Part shown: piece after piece, positions 11,323 through 21,947 of the stretch
How the letters are laid out: every line of letters begins with the position of its first letter
Position numbering within the stretch: position 1 is the first letter of the stretch
Source: Pinus tabuliformis
Taxonomy: Eukaryota > Streptophyta > Pinopsida > Pinales > Pinaceae
Direction of reading: 5' to 3'
DNA length: 64,000 bases
Assembly: GCA_031772625.1 (NCBI GenBank)
Contig: CM062810.1
Coordinates: forward strand, 453,969,731 to 454,033,730
The notes under the pieces: generated by a model
Seen by the model: only the letters and a program-made list of their open reading frames with translations
Database searches by the model: none
What the model was told of the DNA's origin: nothing
Position numbers and translations under genes: made by a program

Positions 11323-12814
11323 GTTGTTTCTACTGTCTACATTGTCACTATAAATACCATTTTATTTCAGTTTCATTGCAAGTGTGTGCTGTGATCTTTT
11401 CTTCAGTCTGGGGCCCGAAGTGAAAGCTATAATTCTGAAGAAAGATTTTAGTTTTGGGTTCAGTTTGTCGAGTCAATTTTCAGTCTTTTCGGTTTCATAA
11501 TTGAGTCAGTTTTAGTCAACTTTCAATCAATAAATAAGTCAAGAGTCTTGTGTTAATTTGTCAAAATAATGGACTCCATAGCCCAATGGATGAAGGAAAT
11601 GTTTATCTCTCCCAGAGATCTGCCGTTCTTGGCACCTCCCAGGAGCTACCATCCCCATTCGAGCTAATGTTAGAGCCGGTCTTTACATCCCTCCACCAGA
11701 GATCATTTCTCTTATTGCATTTCATTTTTTAGGTGTCTCATACAGTTCATTCATCTGCATTTCGTTAGGGGCATGCCATAATCTGACGGAAGGGCCTTGT
11801 CAATCATTCCCCTAATGTTATCTACCTGCTAGCTCATGTGTGTTCATTTAAAAAAAAACATATATAGTCTTTTTATCTTGAAAATTGCAAAAGTTGTCTT
11901 TAGGGTTTCATGGTCACTTAGGTCTAGGGTTTTATTAGGGTTTCGTCAAAACGTCTGTCAGAGTGTTCATTAAATTCATCACAAAGTGAAAAAGCAGTGA
12001 AAAATGTCCAAAAACAGAGTTTGTAAAATGAAGTCAAATAAAAAAAATTATAAAAGTGGGTTTCATAAGCCAAGATTTCAAAATCTCTTTGTTTATAAGT
12101 GATTCCTTCATGCGATAAGCTCATTTGCAAAAGAGAAGCAAGATAGAGCAAATTGGGTGAGTGAGTGTGAGCATTGGGTGAAAATTTTTGTAAGAAGACC
12201 GGCGCGACGCACTAAGTAGGAGGTGCGGCGCACTGAGTAGGCACAATGCACTGGGCTTCAGAACACAATGTATTTTTGCATGGGCGCGACACATTGGTGG
12301 GGCGTGGCACACTGGGTATGCTACGCAATGCATACAGTTAGAGGACTCAAAAATCACCAGAACGACCTCCAATCGCCAAAATCGCACGAGTTCACCTTGT
12401 TCCAAGTAGGTTGAGCTACACCTCTGCTGTTTATCCAAGTTTGGTGTTGATGTTATGATGGTTGATGTGGTGAGTGTTTAAAAACAATCAAACCCTATCA
12501 TTTCAAATTCCTCAAACAAAAATTGCTGCCTAGGGTTTTGAAAATCTATTTTGCTACCAATTCATCTTCCCTCCATCATTCCCTTACCCCATTTTTCCCT
12601 GTTTCATGGTTCCCTAAGTTCCCCTACCCCCTAAATTCACTAATCCCCTATCCCAAGTTCCCTTTCCCAAATTTCCTATTATAAAATCCTAAACCCTAAT
12701 CCTATACAAAAACCCATAACAACCCTTTTTTCCCTAGCTAACTTTGTCCCAACAATCCCAAATTTCCCATTATTTTTCCCTCTCCTAACAGTCCCTTGTT
12801 TCACTGTTTTCCCT
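11323..12814 (+). other. Noncoding region after integrase C, probably 3' end and LTR
   Basis: No domain is recognisable. A short open piece starting MDSIAQWMKEMF at 11570 looks protein-like but ends within 34 codons. Around 12190-12330 lies a GC-rich cluster with repeated gcgcgacgcactaagtagg-like words. From 12540 the sequence is a C/T-rich tract. Position between an integrase 3' end and a downstream primer binding site suggests that an LTR lies here, but I could not fix TG/CA ends. Confidence 0.4.
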
Positions 12815-12826
12815 TGGTATCAGAGG
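12815..12826 (+). other. Primer binding site, initiator tRNA-Met type
   Basis: The sequence TGGTATCAGAGG matches the usual plant retrotransposon PBS TGGTATCAGAGC at 11 of 12 positions. It lies 83 bases before the ATG of the gag-like frame at 12909, as expected for a 5' leader. The LTR that should end just before it does not show a clear CA end. Confidence 0.55.
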
Positions 12827-12908
12827 TCAAACAATCTTCAAAGTGAGTCCAAACATAGTTTGACATATCAACACCTATTTCTTCAAGGCAGTTTGTTCAC
12901 TAGCAGTT

Positions 12909-14407
12909 ATGGCATCAAATCCTTCATATGATTATGAAGAGGAGACCCAAAGTGATTCACCCACGGAGGGACATGCACCCTGGAGGCATCATAGAGGTGG
13001 CATACATATCAGAGAAGAACCCACCACTCTTACCGAGTTGCAGGCCTGTCCTCTTGCCATGTTTTGTTTCTAGCATTAGTCATGCTATGAATTTTACGAG
13101 AAGGTTGCTCATATTCAGTATCATCGTGAGTTGGCCTGCTTATTTGTGTTGCATTTGCATGGTGATCAAGCCACTCTTTCTGGTGTTACTTTCACATTAA
13201 CACCAGAAACCATTTCATTGGCAACCGGCATACCAAACATTGGAGAACCATGGAATAAGAGACAGAAGATTGATCGGCAACACTATGAACCATACATCAA
13301 ACCTGGTTTTCTGAGGCAGCTTAGGAGAGTGTTTCCTTTTCGGTTTCTCAAGGATGAGTATGCTCCTTTAATGAAACTCATCATGAAGTATTTCACCTAT
13401 GAGGGCCGGTTCTCCCGCTTGTATGCTTATCACATCAGGCTGCTGATGCATTTCACTCAGGTACAGATGATGAACATTCCTTATTTCATATGCCAAAACA
13501 TAGAAAGGATGACCACCCTTGTGCAGCACAAGACCCCTCAGCAGCAGCTTAACAGTGTTTATCATTTTGCTCTCATCAAGATTGTGGTTGTTCATCAACT
13601 TGGATTACAGGGCATCACTTGGGATGACTTCATCTCACGTGAGTTTTTCAGAGCTTCACAGGGACCATCAGAGGTTAAGCATGAGACAGGTGGACCTTCT
13701 CATTAGTATGAGGGCCATGAGAATGCTAGTGTGCCAATGTTCACCTCTTATCAGAGAGGCACTAGACGGCTATTTGCAGCAGGGAAGCGAGTGTTATCTC
13801 CACCCGGGGTGGAAGGGGCCTACTTCCTCCATCAGTACAACAGGTTTAGGACCGAGGCAATAGGCCTCTTCAGGAGGAAGGACCATCTGGTGAGCAAGAG
13901 ACTGATTTCATCCTCATTGAGGGTGATGATACTGACATGGGCCCACCAAGTGAAAAACTTAGAGAGATCATTCAGGAGCAGCAGGTGGACATTGATGCCT
14001 TCTCCACCAACTTGGATAGAGCCTAGTGGACTATATAGTATTTGGAGTAGAGTAACAAGCAGCTTGAGGATCAGCAGGTGGTGATGGAGTTACAGAACAT
14101 TCGTCAAAACCGCCAAAGTGCCTGAAGGAGGAGGATGGAATTCACTTCCTTGGAGCAAGAGATCAATGCGGATAGGGATTCATGGCTTGAGAGAGTCAAT
14201 ATCCACTTGGAGAGGAAGATGGAGAAGGTAATAAATGACAAGAATATGCTTATAAACTTGTCATATCATTACTTGTCTTGAAACTTGGTGTGCCAAGTAA
14301 GAATCATGAATTTGAAAGCAAAGCTAAAGAGAGCATCAAAGAGGAAAAAAGAGGATGAAGGACTTCAAATCTTTGCTGAGGCTTCCTTGGCCCATCACAA
14401 TGCTTGA
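12909..14407 (+). pseudogene. Unrecognised gag-like ORF with C-terminal coiled coil
   Basis: The frame starts at ATG 12909 (MASNPSYDYEEETQSD), has two close TAGs near 13072-13080 and another at about 13705, then shifts frame near 13880 and continues to a TGA at 14405. The middle (13131-13706) is a well-preserved globular stretch (TLTPETISLATGIPNIGEPW, FLRQLRRVFPFRFL, YAYHIRLLMHFTQVQMM). The last part is Glu/Lys rich with heptad character (EKLREIIQEQQVDIDAF, LEQEINADRDSWLERVNI). I do not recognise the family. Its place after a PBS suggests a gag-like or plant-retroelement-specific protein; a Transposase_32/Athila-type ORF is an alternative. Confidence 0.5.
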
Positions 14408-15866
14408 TAAATATGACTCAGCCCAAATTTCAAGAAATTTGGAGCAATTTTTGTATTTTTGAAAATTTTTGGCACAAGAAACAGAGTTTTCCTCCCTATG
14501 CCCGCCACGTGGCGCTTGCTTTTTCTAGGGGGATGTAGTCACAAAAACTTTGCATTTTTGGATTTTTCATGAAAAATTACACTTGTCTACCTATGGCCAA
14601 GAAATTTGGGCAAGTTTTTGGCCCTCAAAAGGTCAAAAAACACTCAAAAATGACCTCACTGCCCTATTTTGACACACATGGAGCAGTGTTGGGAAAATAG
14701 ACTTTTGGAGGGGTAAATTGAGGCCAAATTCAAAAATTCCACCTGGGTTAGAAAGTAGACAGGTAGACCTTTCCAGAAAGAACACCGCAAGCTCGTTTGG
14801 ACATCGGGAAGGCATCCAAAAGTGGGTCCAAATAGGCACTACGCATAGAGGAAAAATTGCTAGTTTGACCAGGTTTTGCTCTGTTTTTCGCCCAGTTTCG
14901 TCTAGTTTGACTTTTTCACTTTCCTAATGGAAAATTTATGATGTAATTTGATGAAAATTGATGGATTATGATGTAAATATGTTTTATTTTCACTTGTAGA
15001 GGTAGATTCATCAGTTTAGAGGTTGTTTCAAACTGAATGAATCAATTCCCTTGTTTTTAGAGGCATGCTGTTATCTTGCCTAGTTTCTAGTTCTCACTTT
15101 AGAATCAGTTGGATCAGCTCCTAAACTCATGAGCTCGACCGATAGAGGCAAGGATGAGCTATGTTTTTCTATATATATATTTTTTTCAATCACTAGCATT
15201 GTTGGACACTTGGGATTGCTTGGCATTCCATTGTACATCTGATTTCTACATTTTTGGCAAAGGAAAGACCAGGGTTTTGCAGCACTTGTTGGGATCCTTG
15301 TGGCTCTGTTTTTTGATGGTGTTTTTCTTCATGTAATTGTAAGTTCATTGATGTTTTATGTATGTCATTTCTCTTCTATTTGCTTCTGAAATTAAACAAA
15401 TTGAGTGACAAAGGTAGAATTCATGAGTTTGTTGTGCTCTTCCTTAAACTTTGTTTAGTTTTACATGTTTTCATATGTTTGGAGAGGATTATTGTAGCCT
15501 CTTTCCCTCTTCAGCTCCTCAGAAGTCTTTTCTATCCATTCATTTAATCTAAAGCATCAAAACTACTCCCTACCTTGCCCCAACTGGAACTCTGCGAAAA
15601 TTTGGCCTCATCCACGGACCCAAATTTTCCTTTCCCTTGATTCCAACAAAACTTCCAAAAAATCAAATCAAATATTTGCACTTCATACCTAGCCTAAAAT
15701 TAGTTTGTATTTCAGTCATCTCAAGCTCCATCGATTATCTTTTTCTGAGATTGACCCAGAGAGAGCCCTCTCCTGTCCTCGTAGGGCTAGCTATGAGGCT
15801 GAGCGTGGTTTGATGTGGACCTAGAATCTTACCTTTTCAGCCTGAGGTAAATCTAGGCTCTAACAA
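14408..15866. other. No recognisable feature
   Basis: AT-rich sequence following the gag-like frame. Short open frames (for example 15154-15336 and 15362-15547) are Leu/Phe rich in the way of random AT-rich DNA. It may hold the 3' noncoding part and LTR of the preceding element, but I find no second copy of it in the window. Confidence 0.4.
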
Positions 15867-17004
15867 TGTCCAACCACTGTTATTTTGTCAATTGCAGATT
15901 CTTGTTTTCTTGTGACGCGAATTCGTGGATCTTTCTATCGAACCAGGTTTCAATCTCTTTCTTAGTTGGATTCCAACAATACGACGTCACACATCTTGTT
16001 ATGTAGATCCTAGTCTCGACAATGGAACCATTTGTTGGCTTAATGGGTCGTCACCCAGGTTCAAAGTTAAGTTTGTCAAACAAATCCCTACATTACTAGC
16101 CCTTTCGGCATCAATCCACGAAGTGCGGATTGAAGTCTCACCTGAAGCAGTATGGGGGGATGCTAGAACCAAGTTTCCTTACCCAAAGATGGTTATGATG
16201 TCATTTTATGTCCTAACTCTACCTTCGTGTAGATCGATAAGCCTTTTAGGGCTTATTGATATACTTGTCTTAATCACCCTTAGACCTTCGTGAAGGTCTA
16301 CGACTATATTTCGCGGACCCTAAATAGGTGAATCTACAACTTACATGCCTCTATAATAACTCCTAAGTCTTTTGTTACCCAGATCGGCTTAAGTATCTGA
16401 TAAATTTAAGATGCATTAAGATATTCTTTGCATAACAGATATTATGACTTACGTTCATATAACAAAATAAATCATACAGATTCACGCATCAACAGAACAT
16501 TAAATCATAACCCATTGTTCATCATAACATAATCATATTTATTCATAGTAGAAGTAGAAGGGACAAAACACAGGTATTTCTGGAATGATCTATTTATTAA
16601 TGCTTCAGATCTTCTTACAGACTCAAACTACCCTGCACAATCAACTACGGACTCTACTCTAGGCCTCTGAGCACATAGTTGCAGACTCTACTCTAGGCCT
16701 CTGAGCACACAGTTGCAGAGCCTCTCTTATACTCTAAGAATCTTCACTCTTTACGTCTTATGACCCCCTTAAATAAACTAAGAACTTCACTTTTTATACA
16801 ATCCCATGGTCCTAGACCATGGGTAAATCTCCAAAACCTACACAATTTATCTAAACTAAGGGCGAAAAACCCTTTTATCTTTAGAAATCTTCGTGCTCTG
16901 TGACCACAATATATGGAGACTTTACATTTCTTTACACAAAATTCAGGCCTTCTACCCCAAAAATTTTAACCCAAAATTGACCCCTAGGGGACACGTTCCC
17001 AATG
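15867..17004 (-). repeat. LTR R1, copy 1 of a 1.14-kb LTR family
   Basis: It is homologous along its length to 58933-60068. On the minus strand the family starts TGTTGGGAA (here decayed to CATTGGGAA at 17004) and ends GGTTGGACA at 15867. Homology continues about 85 bp past the LTR start (17005-17091) through a purine tract (minus GTTGGGGGCCC) into the 3' end of an internal region, so this is a 3' LTR with a stub of its element. It contains a near-perfect 20-bp palindrome at 16281-16300. No coding sequence is supported. Confidence 0.7.
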
Positions 17005-17091
17005 GGCCCCCAACACAAACATGGTGACTCACCCTTGAGTCACTTTGCTGGTGCAGAGATCTTGTCGCACAGACCTCCCAGCTAAAAGTGA
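17005..17091 (-). mobile_element. Internal 3' stub of element R1
   Basis: These 87 bp match 60069-60148, the last codons and polypurine tract of R2. The peptide end reads CDKISAPAK then a stop, against DKISTPVE then a stop in R2. The rest of the element is missing, so R1 is truncated here. Confidence 0.55.
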
Positions 17092-18050
17092 TCCATTGTA
17101 CATATTAGATATGTTTATGTTCATGCTGCTTCTATTTTTCTTTATATGTACTTGAATAAATTGACTCCATGCCTAATAGATAGAGGCACTAATCTACAGG
17201 TTCTGAACGCATTGCTTGCAATGCATTATCCTCAATTGGAGCCGATGTTGTTCTTTGTCATACCCATTTTGTATTTGTATTGAATGGTCCTATATTTTGC
17301 CCTAGTGTAGAAAAGGACAGATGCAATCTAGATTGGATAAATGGAATAGAATTTGGTGCTAGTAGTGCATTAAGCACCCTTGGGTAAGAATGCAACATCA
17401 GAAAATATTTGTTCTCTGCAAGTGCAGAAAATAGAAGTTGTAGGGGTAAATGAAAAGTGGGGCTCATGTTTAAAAATTGAGCAGATGTTAGGTGGATCGA
17501 TGTTCATCGTAGTCGAACCAAAACCCGAAGGCATTGTAGAGGGGGAACTGGCGCGACCGATATGACATCACCATCCACTGTAAGAGAAGATTCAAAAAGG
17601 CAGGTTAACTAGATCAACATCCTGAATTAACTCTAGGGGGTTTCATTTAGATACCACCTCCTACTCATCCACCCATCGGAGAGAGGTGGGGACCACACCT
17701 ACCACCCATTATGCCGAGTTTCCATCAAAGCCAACAAGTGAGCATTGAGGTACATACTAAAGTATATCCTCCGTCTATCCACTTGTCACCCTTCCCAATC
17801 ACCTTCCGCCACACATCCTCCCCTCATGACCATCGCCTGACATTAGATGATCATTTCCTTTCACCTATAAAGGCATAACCCATTAGTCATTTGAATTCAA
17901 AGTTATACTTCATGGAGTCAAATTATACCCCTACTCCATTGGCCTACAACACCATTCACCTATCAGACAACTCTAGAGCTCCACAAACAACATTCTTCTA
18001 AATTTCACCTTGTCAACCAGGTAATCCAAAATCCTTCTACCTGTAATTTT
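17092..18050. other. No recognisable feature
   Basis: Mixed-composition sequence with no domain, repeat partner or LTR end that I can identify. The part from about 17700 is C/T rich and precedes the degenerate frame at 18051. Confidence 0.4.
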
Positions 18051-18491
18051 ATGCTCATGCTCAAAATGAAGAAACCAGCTCCTAAAACTCCCAAAACTTG
18101 GGAAGCCAAACCCTCATCCAACATTGAGTTGCTCATGGACAAATAGTCACAAATCTTCAATCCATTATGCCCATACCACCTGTCAAACCTTTAGTTTGAC
18201 ATGTATGACCACTATATCAAGGGAGAGGACCCTTTTAGAGTAGTGGAATCAGGGTTATACTACCAAATTGCACCATCTTTCTATCACCTTCCAGAGTTTA
18301 TTTGATGGCTTGCCCGATCTTATGTTGAAGAGAAAAAATGTTTTATATCGTCTACCAGAGTAAAAATGATGGAGATAACACCATATATGATTCAAAAGAC
18401 TCTGGTATACCAAGTTTCTCTTAAGCCTAAAAATTTTACTAAAACAACCCTCTTTTATAGATATAGCACCCTCTCAACTGGGGAAAAATAA
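18051..18491 (+). pseudogene. Degenerate unrecognised ORF, gag-like
   Basis: One plus-strand frame from ATG 18051 to TAA 18489 is protein-like throughout, with only three internal stops (TAG, TAG, TGA). Segments such as MYDHYIKGEDPFRVVESG, FYHLPEFI*WLARSYVEEK and STRVKMMEITPYMIQKTL have normal amino-acid composition and amphipathic character. I do not recognise a domain; a plant retroelement gag is the likeliest source. Protein-like sequence may continue further right and be interrupted by element D. Confidence 0.45.
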
Positions 18492-19163
18492 GATTTCTTA
18501 TAAATGATTTTGGCCCCAGGCCACCAATCCATTAACCCTAGATTAGAACATCATGGTAGTAACCTTGAATGGATCTAAAAAATACCATGGGCATAAAACC
18601 ATCATGCCCAAAACCATGTGCAAAACCCATGCACAAAACCGTAGGTAGGTCCACCCAACTAATATGGGGTCAAAAATGTTTTTCTTGGGGCGCTGCCCTG
18701 GACCTCGTACAGGGGGCCTACCGCCGCCCTGGAAACCCTTGACAGGGGGGCCTGTGCTGCCCCTATGGCCTCCTACTACACCTATTGGAGGGAAGGGGGG
18801 GGGAAGGGCTATCGTGGAAATAATATAAAACACACCCAACACATGACAGCCTAGGGTTTTGATGTTTTTTAAGAAATACAATGATTATTCAAACCCCAAT
18901 GCGCTCACACATATGAAGGTCGAGCCTATAGCTCTCCCATGATCATCAAAATCACTTGACAGTATTTTGAAAAGTATCCCATGGAATATAAGACTTGCAA
19001 ATAGATTAGATAATCTCAATTAAAAGGGAGGATGATCAACCCTGGAATGATGATCATGATAAAGTGCATAGGATATCAACAATAAGGATCATGTGAGTGC
19101 AAGCAACAGTAAGGTCTGATGACAATGAGGTTGTTGAGGGAGATCAATTTTAGACATTATTAT
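18492..19163. other. No clear feature; left flank of element D
   Basis: It includes a GC-rich patch at 18680-18800 with several runs of G or C. The last 20 bp (encoding TLLYP) join in frame with the sequence right of D (LWFGGVEGGLEIW) if D is removed computationally, which hints at former coding sequence. Confidence 0.35.
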
Positions 19164-19168
19164 ATCCT
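19164..19168. repeat. Target-site duplication of element D, left
   Basis: ATCCT immediately precedes the first LTR and is repeated exactly at 24358-24362 after the third LTR. It shows that the whole three-LTR array occupies one integration site. Confidence 0.9.
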
Positions 19169-19501
19169 TGTTATTAAACCAGCTCAAGAAAAGATAGAAA
19201 AGATAGATCAAAGCCTTAGAATTTAGCCTCTTCGAGGGGGCAACCTCCTTTACATTACATAAATGAACAATTCTTGGATGATACAAATGAAAAGACCTCC
19301 TTTCTATATATAGGAGTCTAAGGGGTCATAACATAATTAGAGCCGACATAACAATAATAATGTAAGGGCACAATAATAACAATAGTGGGCTTCTATGGGG
19401 CACAATAGTAACAATATGGGCACTACATGGGTACATCAATATAATAACTGGGTTATACTAATAACAATAAGGGGTTACACTAGTAGTATAGGGGTCTAAC
19501 A
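19169..19501 (-). repeat. LTR 1 (3' outer) of element D
   Basis: 333 bp. On the minus strand it starts TGTTAGACCCCTAT and ends TTTAATAACA. It differs from the middle LTR at only about five positions by eye. It carries a TATATATAG box. Confidence 0.92.
19304..19313 (-). promoter_or_regulatory. TATA box in element D LTR
   Basis: CTATATATAG lies inside the 333-bp LTR and is conserved in the other two LTR copies. It is the probable core promoter for minus-strand transcription of the internal ORF. Confidence 0.5.
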
Positions 19502-19514
19502 TGCCCCTCTCCTT
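19502..19514 (-). other. Polypurine tract of element D, copy 1
   Basis: The minus strand reads AAGGAGAGGGGCA directly before the LTR start. The same tract lies at 21930-21942 in copy 2. It is the expected plus-strand primer and confirms the orientation. Confidence 0.8.
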
Positions 19515-19519
19515 CAAAA

Positions 19520-19694
19520 AGTGTTGTCCTCAACGCTTGAGTACTTCTTGATGCTTCTGTATAAAATTCTTGTCCTCCCATGTGGAATCTTCAGCGGGTA
19601 AGTTCTTCCACTTGATGAGATACTCTGAAATTGATCGATTTTGTAGCTATCGGGTTCTTGTTTCTGTGACTGCTCCAGGTTCCAATATGACTTT
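19520..19694 (-). pseudogene. Integrase tail and chromodomain remnant, D copy 1
   Basis: After the TGA at 19695-19697 the same frame continues KVILEPGAVTETRTR, a TAG (19647-19649), then ISEYLIKWKNLPAEDSTW and a further TGA. EYLIKWK...STWE is the core of a chromovirus chromodomain, which directs integration through histone marks in intact relatives. It lies behind stops here and is probably not translated. Confidence 0.7.
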
Positions 19695-21170
19695 TCATTC
19701 CTCTTCAATTGTTGGCAATATTGTTTGAATTGGGATCTTTTGCAACTTTTGAATAAGTGGCCATACTTCTTCGTCCTTCTTCCATTCATCCCTTGCTTCG
19801 TTTATCCAATCTGGTTGGATAATAGAAATAGCACAAAACAATGCTTCCACACCCTCATCCTTGAAGAGTGTTCCCTTTCGGTAAGGTCGCCATTTTTTAA
19901 GTGCATGTAGTATTGCCAACATTTCCTTCTCATAAATAGCTTGCTTGAGATGTAGCAGTAAAAATACCCAATCACCTACATCAAAACATTTTTTACTACG
20001 ATGTTGATCTAGTTGTTGTTTTGTTTGATTTTGGACTGAAGTGGCGTTATCCTTTAAAAGTTGGAGAACTTGTTGTTGATGCTCGATGTGATCTTTCACT
20101 GTTTGAACCTTTTTCTTCTTGATATGCCCTTCAATATTTAGAGTTTGAGGAGCGGTAATTTCTTCCAATCCTTTACAAGATATGGCCGGATTCATTTCTT
20201 GACGCTCGATGTGATCTTTCACTTCTTGAACATTTTTCTTCTTGATATGTCCTTCTATCTTGATAGTTTGAGGAGTGGTAATTCTGACCAATGAATTACA
20301 AGATATGGTTGGATTCATTTCTTCTTTCTTGATGTGATCTTTCACTTCTTGCACCTTTTTCTTCTTGATATGTCCTTCTATCTTGAGAGTTTGGGGAGTG
20401 GTCATTCTTGCCAATAGTTTACAAGATATGGTTTGATTCATTTCTTCTTTCTCTGGGGTGGGGTCCTGGTGTATATATTCTTCTTTTGATGTTTCTTGAT
20501 CCTTTTCTTCCTCCTCTTCATATTCTATGTAAAATAATTTCTTCTCAGCACACTTATGACCTTTAGTGCATTTGCTATCACAATTGTAACAAAGCCATTT
20601 TTCTCTTTTTTCTTCCAATTGTTGTGGCGTAACCCTTGTAGGTTGTGGAAGGCTAGGAGAAACAACACTTCCATCTTTATAGTTATGAGGGGTAGACTTC
20701 CTTGTTTCCATAATTTTACCTTCCAATATGTCACAAAGCTCTTTTACTCTTTCCAATTGTTGTGGTGTTGGTCCAAAAAAGGTGTCGCTCTTTGTATCCT
20801 CATAATGTGCTATCATTTCCTCCGTGAGAATTGACCACGTAACAAGTTGTTTACAAGAACAAAGCCCTTTATACCATAAAAATTGATCTGGTTCTAAATA
20901 TTGAGATGCAATACATACCTTTTGTAATATTGGTACACCATGTAGAACAAAATATTGCTCCATCTGAAGTATCCAATTTACTGTATCCTTGCCATCAAAC
21001 TTCCTCATCTTGCTTTTTCTTGATTTTTGGAGCTCGATCTTGAAATGACTGTAACTATGTAATTTCGGATCTTTAGGTTTTGAAATTTCTATTTGTAGTA
21101 TCCCTCTGTCTCCTCTTTCCAATGCCACCAGTCTGATAAAAATTGGATTCTCCAAGAAAACGTTATGCAC
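19695..21170 (-). CDS. Mosaic Gag-fusion ORF of element D, copy 1 (491 codons)
   Basis: Open from 21170; the likeliest start is the ATG at 21008 (MRKFDGKDTVNW). Residue numbers count from 21170. At 55-145 there is a chromovirus Gag domain (WILQMEQYF, FLWYKGL). At 194-207 there is a zinc knuckle CYNCDSKCTKGHKC. At 242-364 there are three 41-residue repeats (NxxISCxxL...TPQTxxIEGHIKKK) that resemble the strand before a chromovirus protease active site but stop short of the catalytic Asp. At 384-409 is an integrase C-terminal piece (HRSKKCFDVGDWVFL), at 411-430 an RNase H piece (YEKEMLAILHALKKWRPY), and at 440-475 the RNase H-integrase linker. The integrase piece lies before the RNase H piece, so the order is scrambled. 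The ORF is probably a Gag-like product acted on in trans by an autonomous partner. Confidence 0.7.
   Translation of the reverse strand: MHNVFLENPIFIRLVALERGDRGILQIEISKPKDPKLHSYSHFKIELQKSRKSKMRKFDGKDTVNWILQMEQYFVLHGVPILQKVCIASQYLEPDQFLWYKGLCSCKQLVTWSILTEEMIAHYEDTKSDTFFGPTPQQLERVKELCDILEGKIMETRKSTPHNYKDGSVVSPSLPQPTRVTPQQLEEKREKWLCYNCDSKCTKGHKCAEKKLFYIEYEEEEEKDQETSKEEYIHQDPTPEKEEMNQTISCKLLARMTTPQTLKIEGHIKKKKVQEVKDHIKKEEMNPTISCNSLVRITTPQTIKIEGHIKKKNVQEVKDHIERQEMNPAISCKGLEEITAPQTLNIEGHIKKKKVQTVKDHIEHQQQVLQLLKDNATSVQNQTKQQLDQHRSKKCFDVGDWVFLLLHLKQAIYEKEMLAILHALKKWRPYRKGTLFKDEGVEALFCAISIIQPDWINEARDEWKKDEEVWPLIQKLQKIPIQTILPTIEEE
20085..20453 (-). repeat. Three tandem 123-bp repeats in the D ORF, copy 1
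   Basis: The word gatgtgatctttcac recurs at 20085, 20208 and 20331, exactly 123 bp apart. The unit encodes 41 residues and keeps frame in all copies. Confidence 0.9.
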
Positions 21171-21582
21171 AATCTCCCAAGATGACCTGATTATAGACCT
21201 TTCCAGAAGAGTGAAATTGTATGAAGTGCCACATGTACAATTTTCGATCTTTGGTTCTGAAAATGATATACATGAAACTAACGTCCGTCCTATTTCTGTA
21301 CCTTCTTACGAAATTTCAATCTGATTCCCAGAGAGAAAGTTATGATGACTTTCCACAGGTCACCTGTTTTGAATGTAATTCAGGAGTCTGCAAAAAGACC
21401 AATTTCCTCAGATCATATCTCCGCAAATATCGTGCAAAAAGTTCTGAAATTCGGACCCAAGGTTCAATGCGATTTCTTCTCAAATGGGTTTTTTTTTGCG
21501 ACTTCTGAAACATCACAGAAAAAACGTTATAGTGAAAATGCCACGATGACCTGTTTGGAGCAGCGAAACCCTAGAATCCAAA

Positions 21583-21594
21583 GCTCTGATACCA
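21583..21594 (-). other. Primer binding site of element D, copy 1
   Basis: The minus strand reads TGGTATCAGAGC, the initiator tRNA-Met type, two bases after the LTR end. Confidence 0.88.
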
Positions 21595-21596
21595 AA

Positions 21597-21929
21597 TGTT
21601 ATGAAACCAGCTCAAGAAAAGATAGAAAAGATAGATCAACGCCTTAGAATTCAGCCTCTTCGAGGGGGCAACCTCCTTTACATTACATAAATGAACAATT
21701 CTTGGATGATACAAATGAAAAGACCTCCTTTCTATATATAGGAGTCTAAGGGGTCATAACATAATTAGAGCCGACATAACAATAATAAAGTAAGGGCACA
21801 ATAATAACAATAGTGGGCTTCTATGGGGCACAATAGTAACAATATGGGCACTACATGGGTACATCAATATAATAACTGGGTTATACTAATAACAATAAGG
21901 GGTTACACTAGTAGTATAGGGGCCTAACA
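21597..21929 (-). repeat. LTR 2 (middle) of element D
   Basis: 333 bp, TG...CA ends. It serves at once as the 5' LTR of internal copy 1 and the 3' LTR of internal copy 2. Both neighbours show the correct PBS or polypurine tract. Confidence 0.92.
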
Positions 21930-21947
21930 TGCCCCTCTCCTTCAAAA

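Noticed and set aside
12690-12700. aaaccctaa telomere-like words
   Set aside because: Only isolated single copies occur; there is no tandem interstitial telomere repeat.
15925-16293. Plus-strand open frame of 122 codons in R1, with a counterpart at 58922-59221
   Set aside because: It lies opposite and within an LTR, has no domain, and the frame is not kept to the end in both copies.
20556-20834. Plus-strand open frames over element D (20556-20834, 22984-23199, 19725-19910 and others)
   Set aside because: They are antisense shadows of the mosaic Gag ORF; both copies show them only because the DNA is duplicated.
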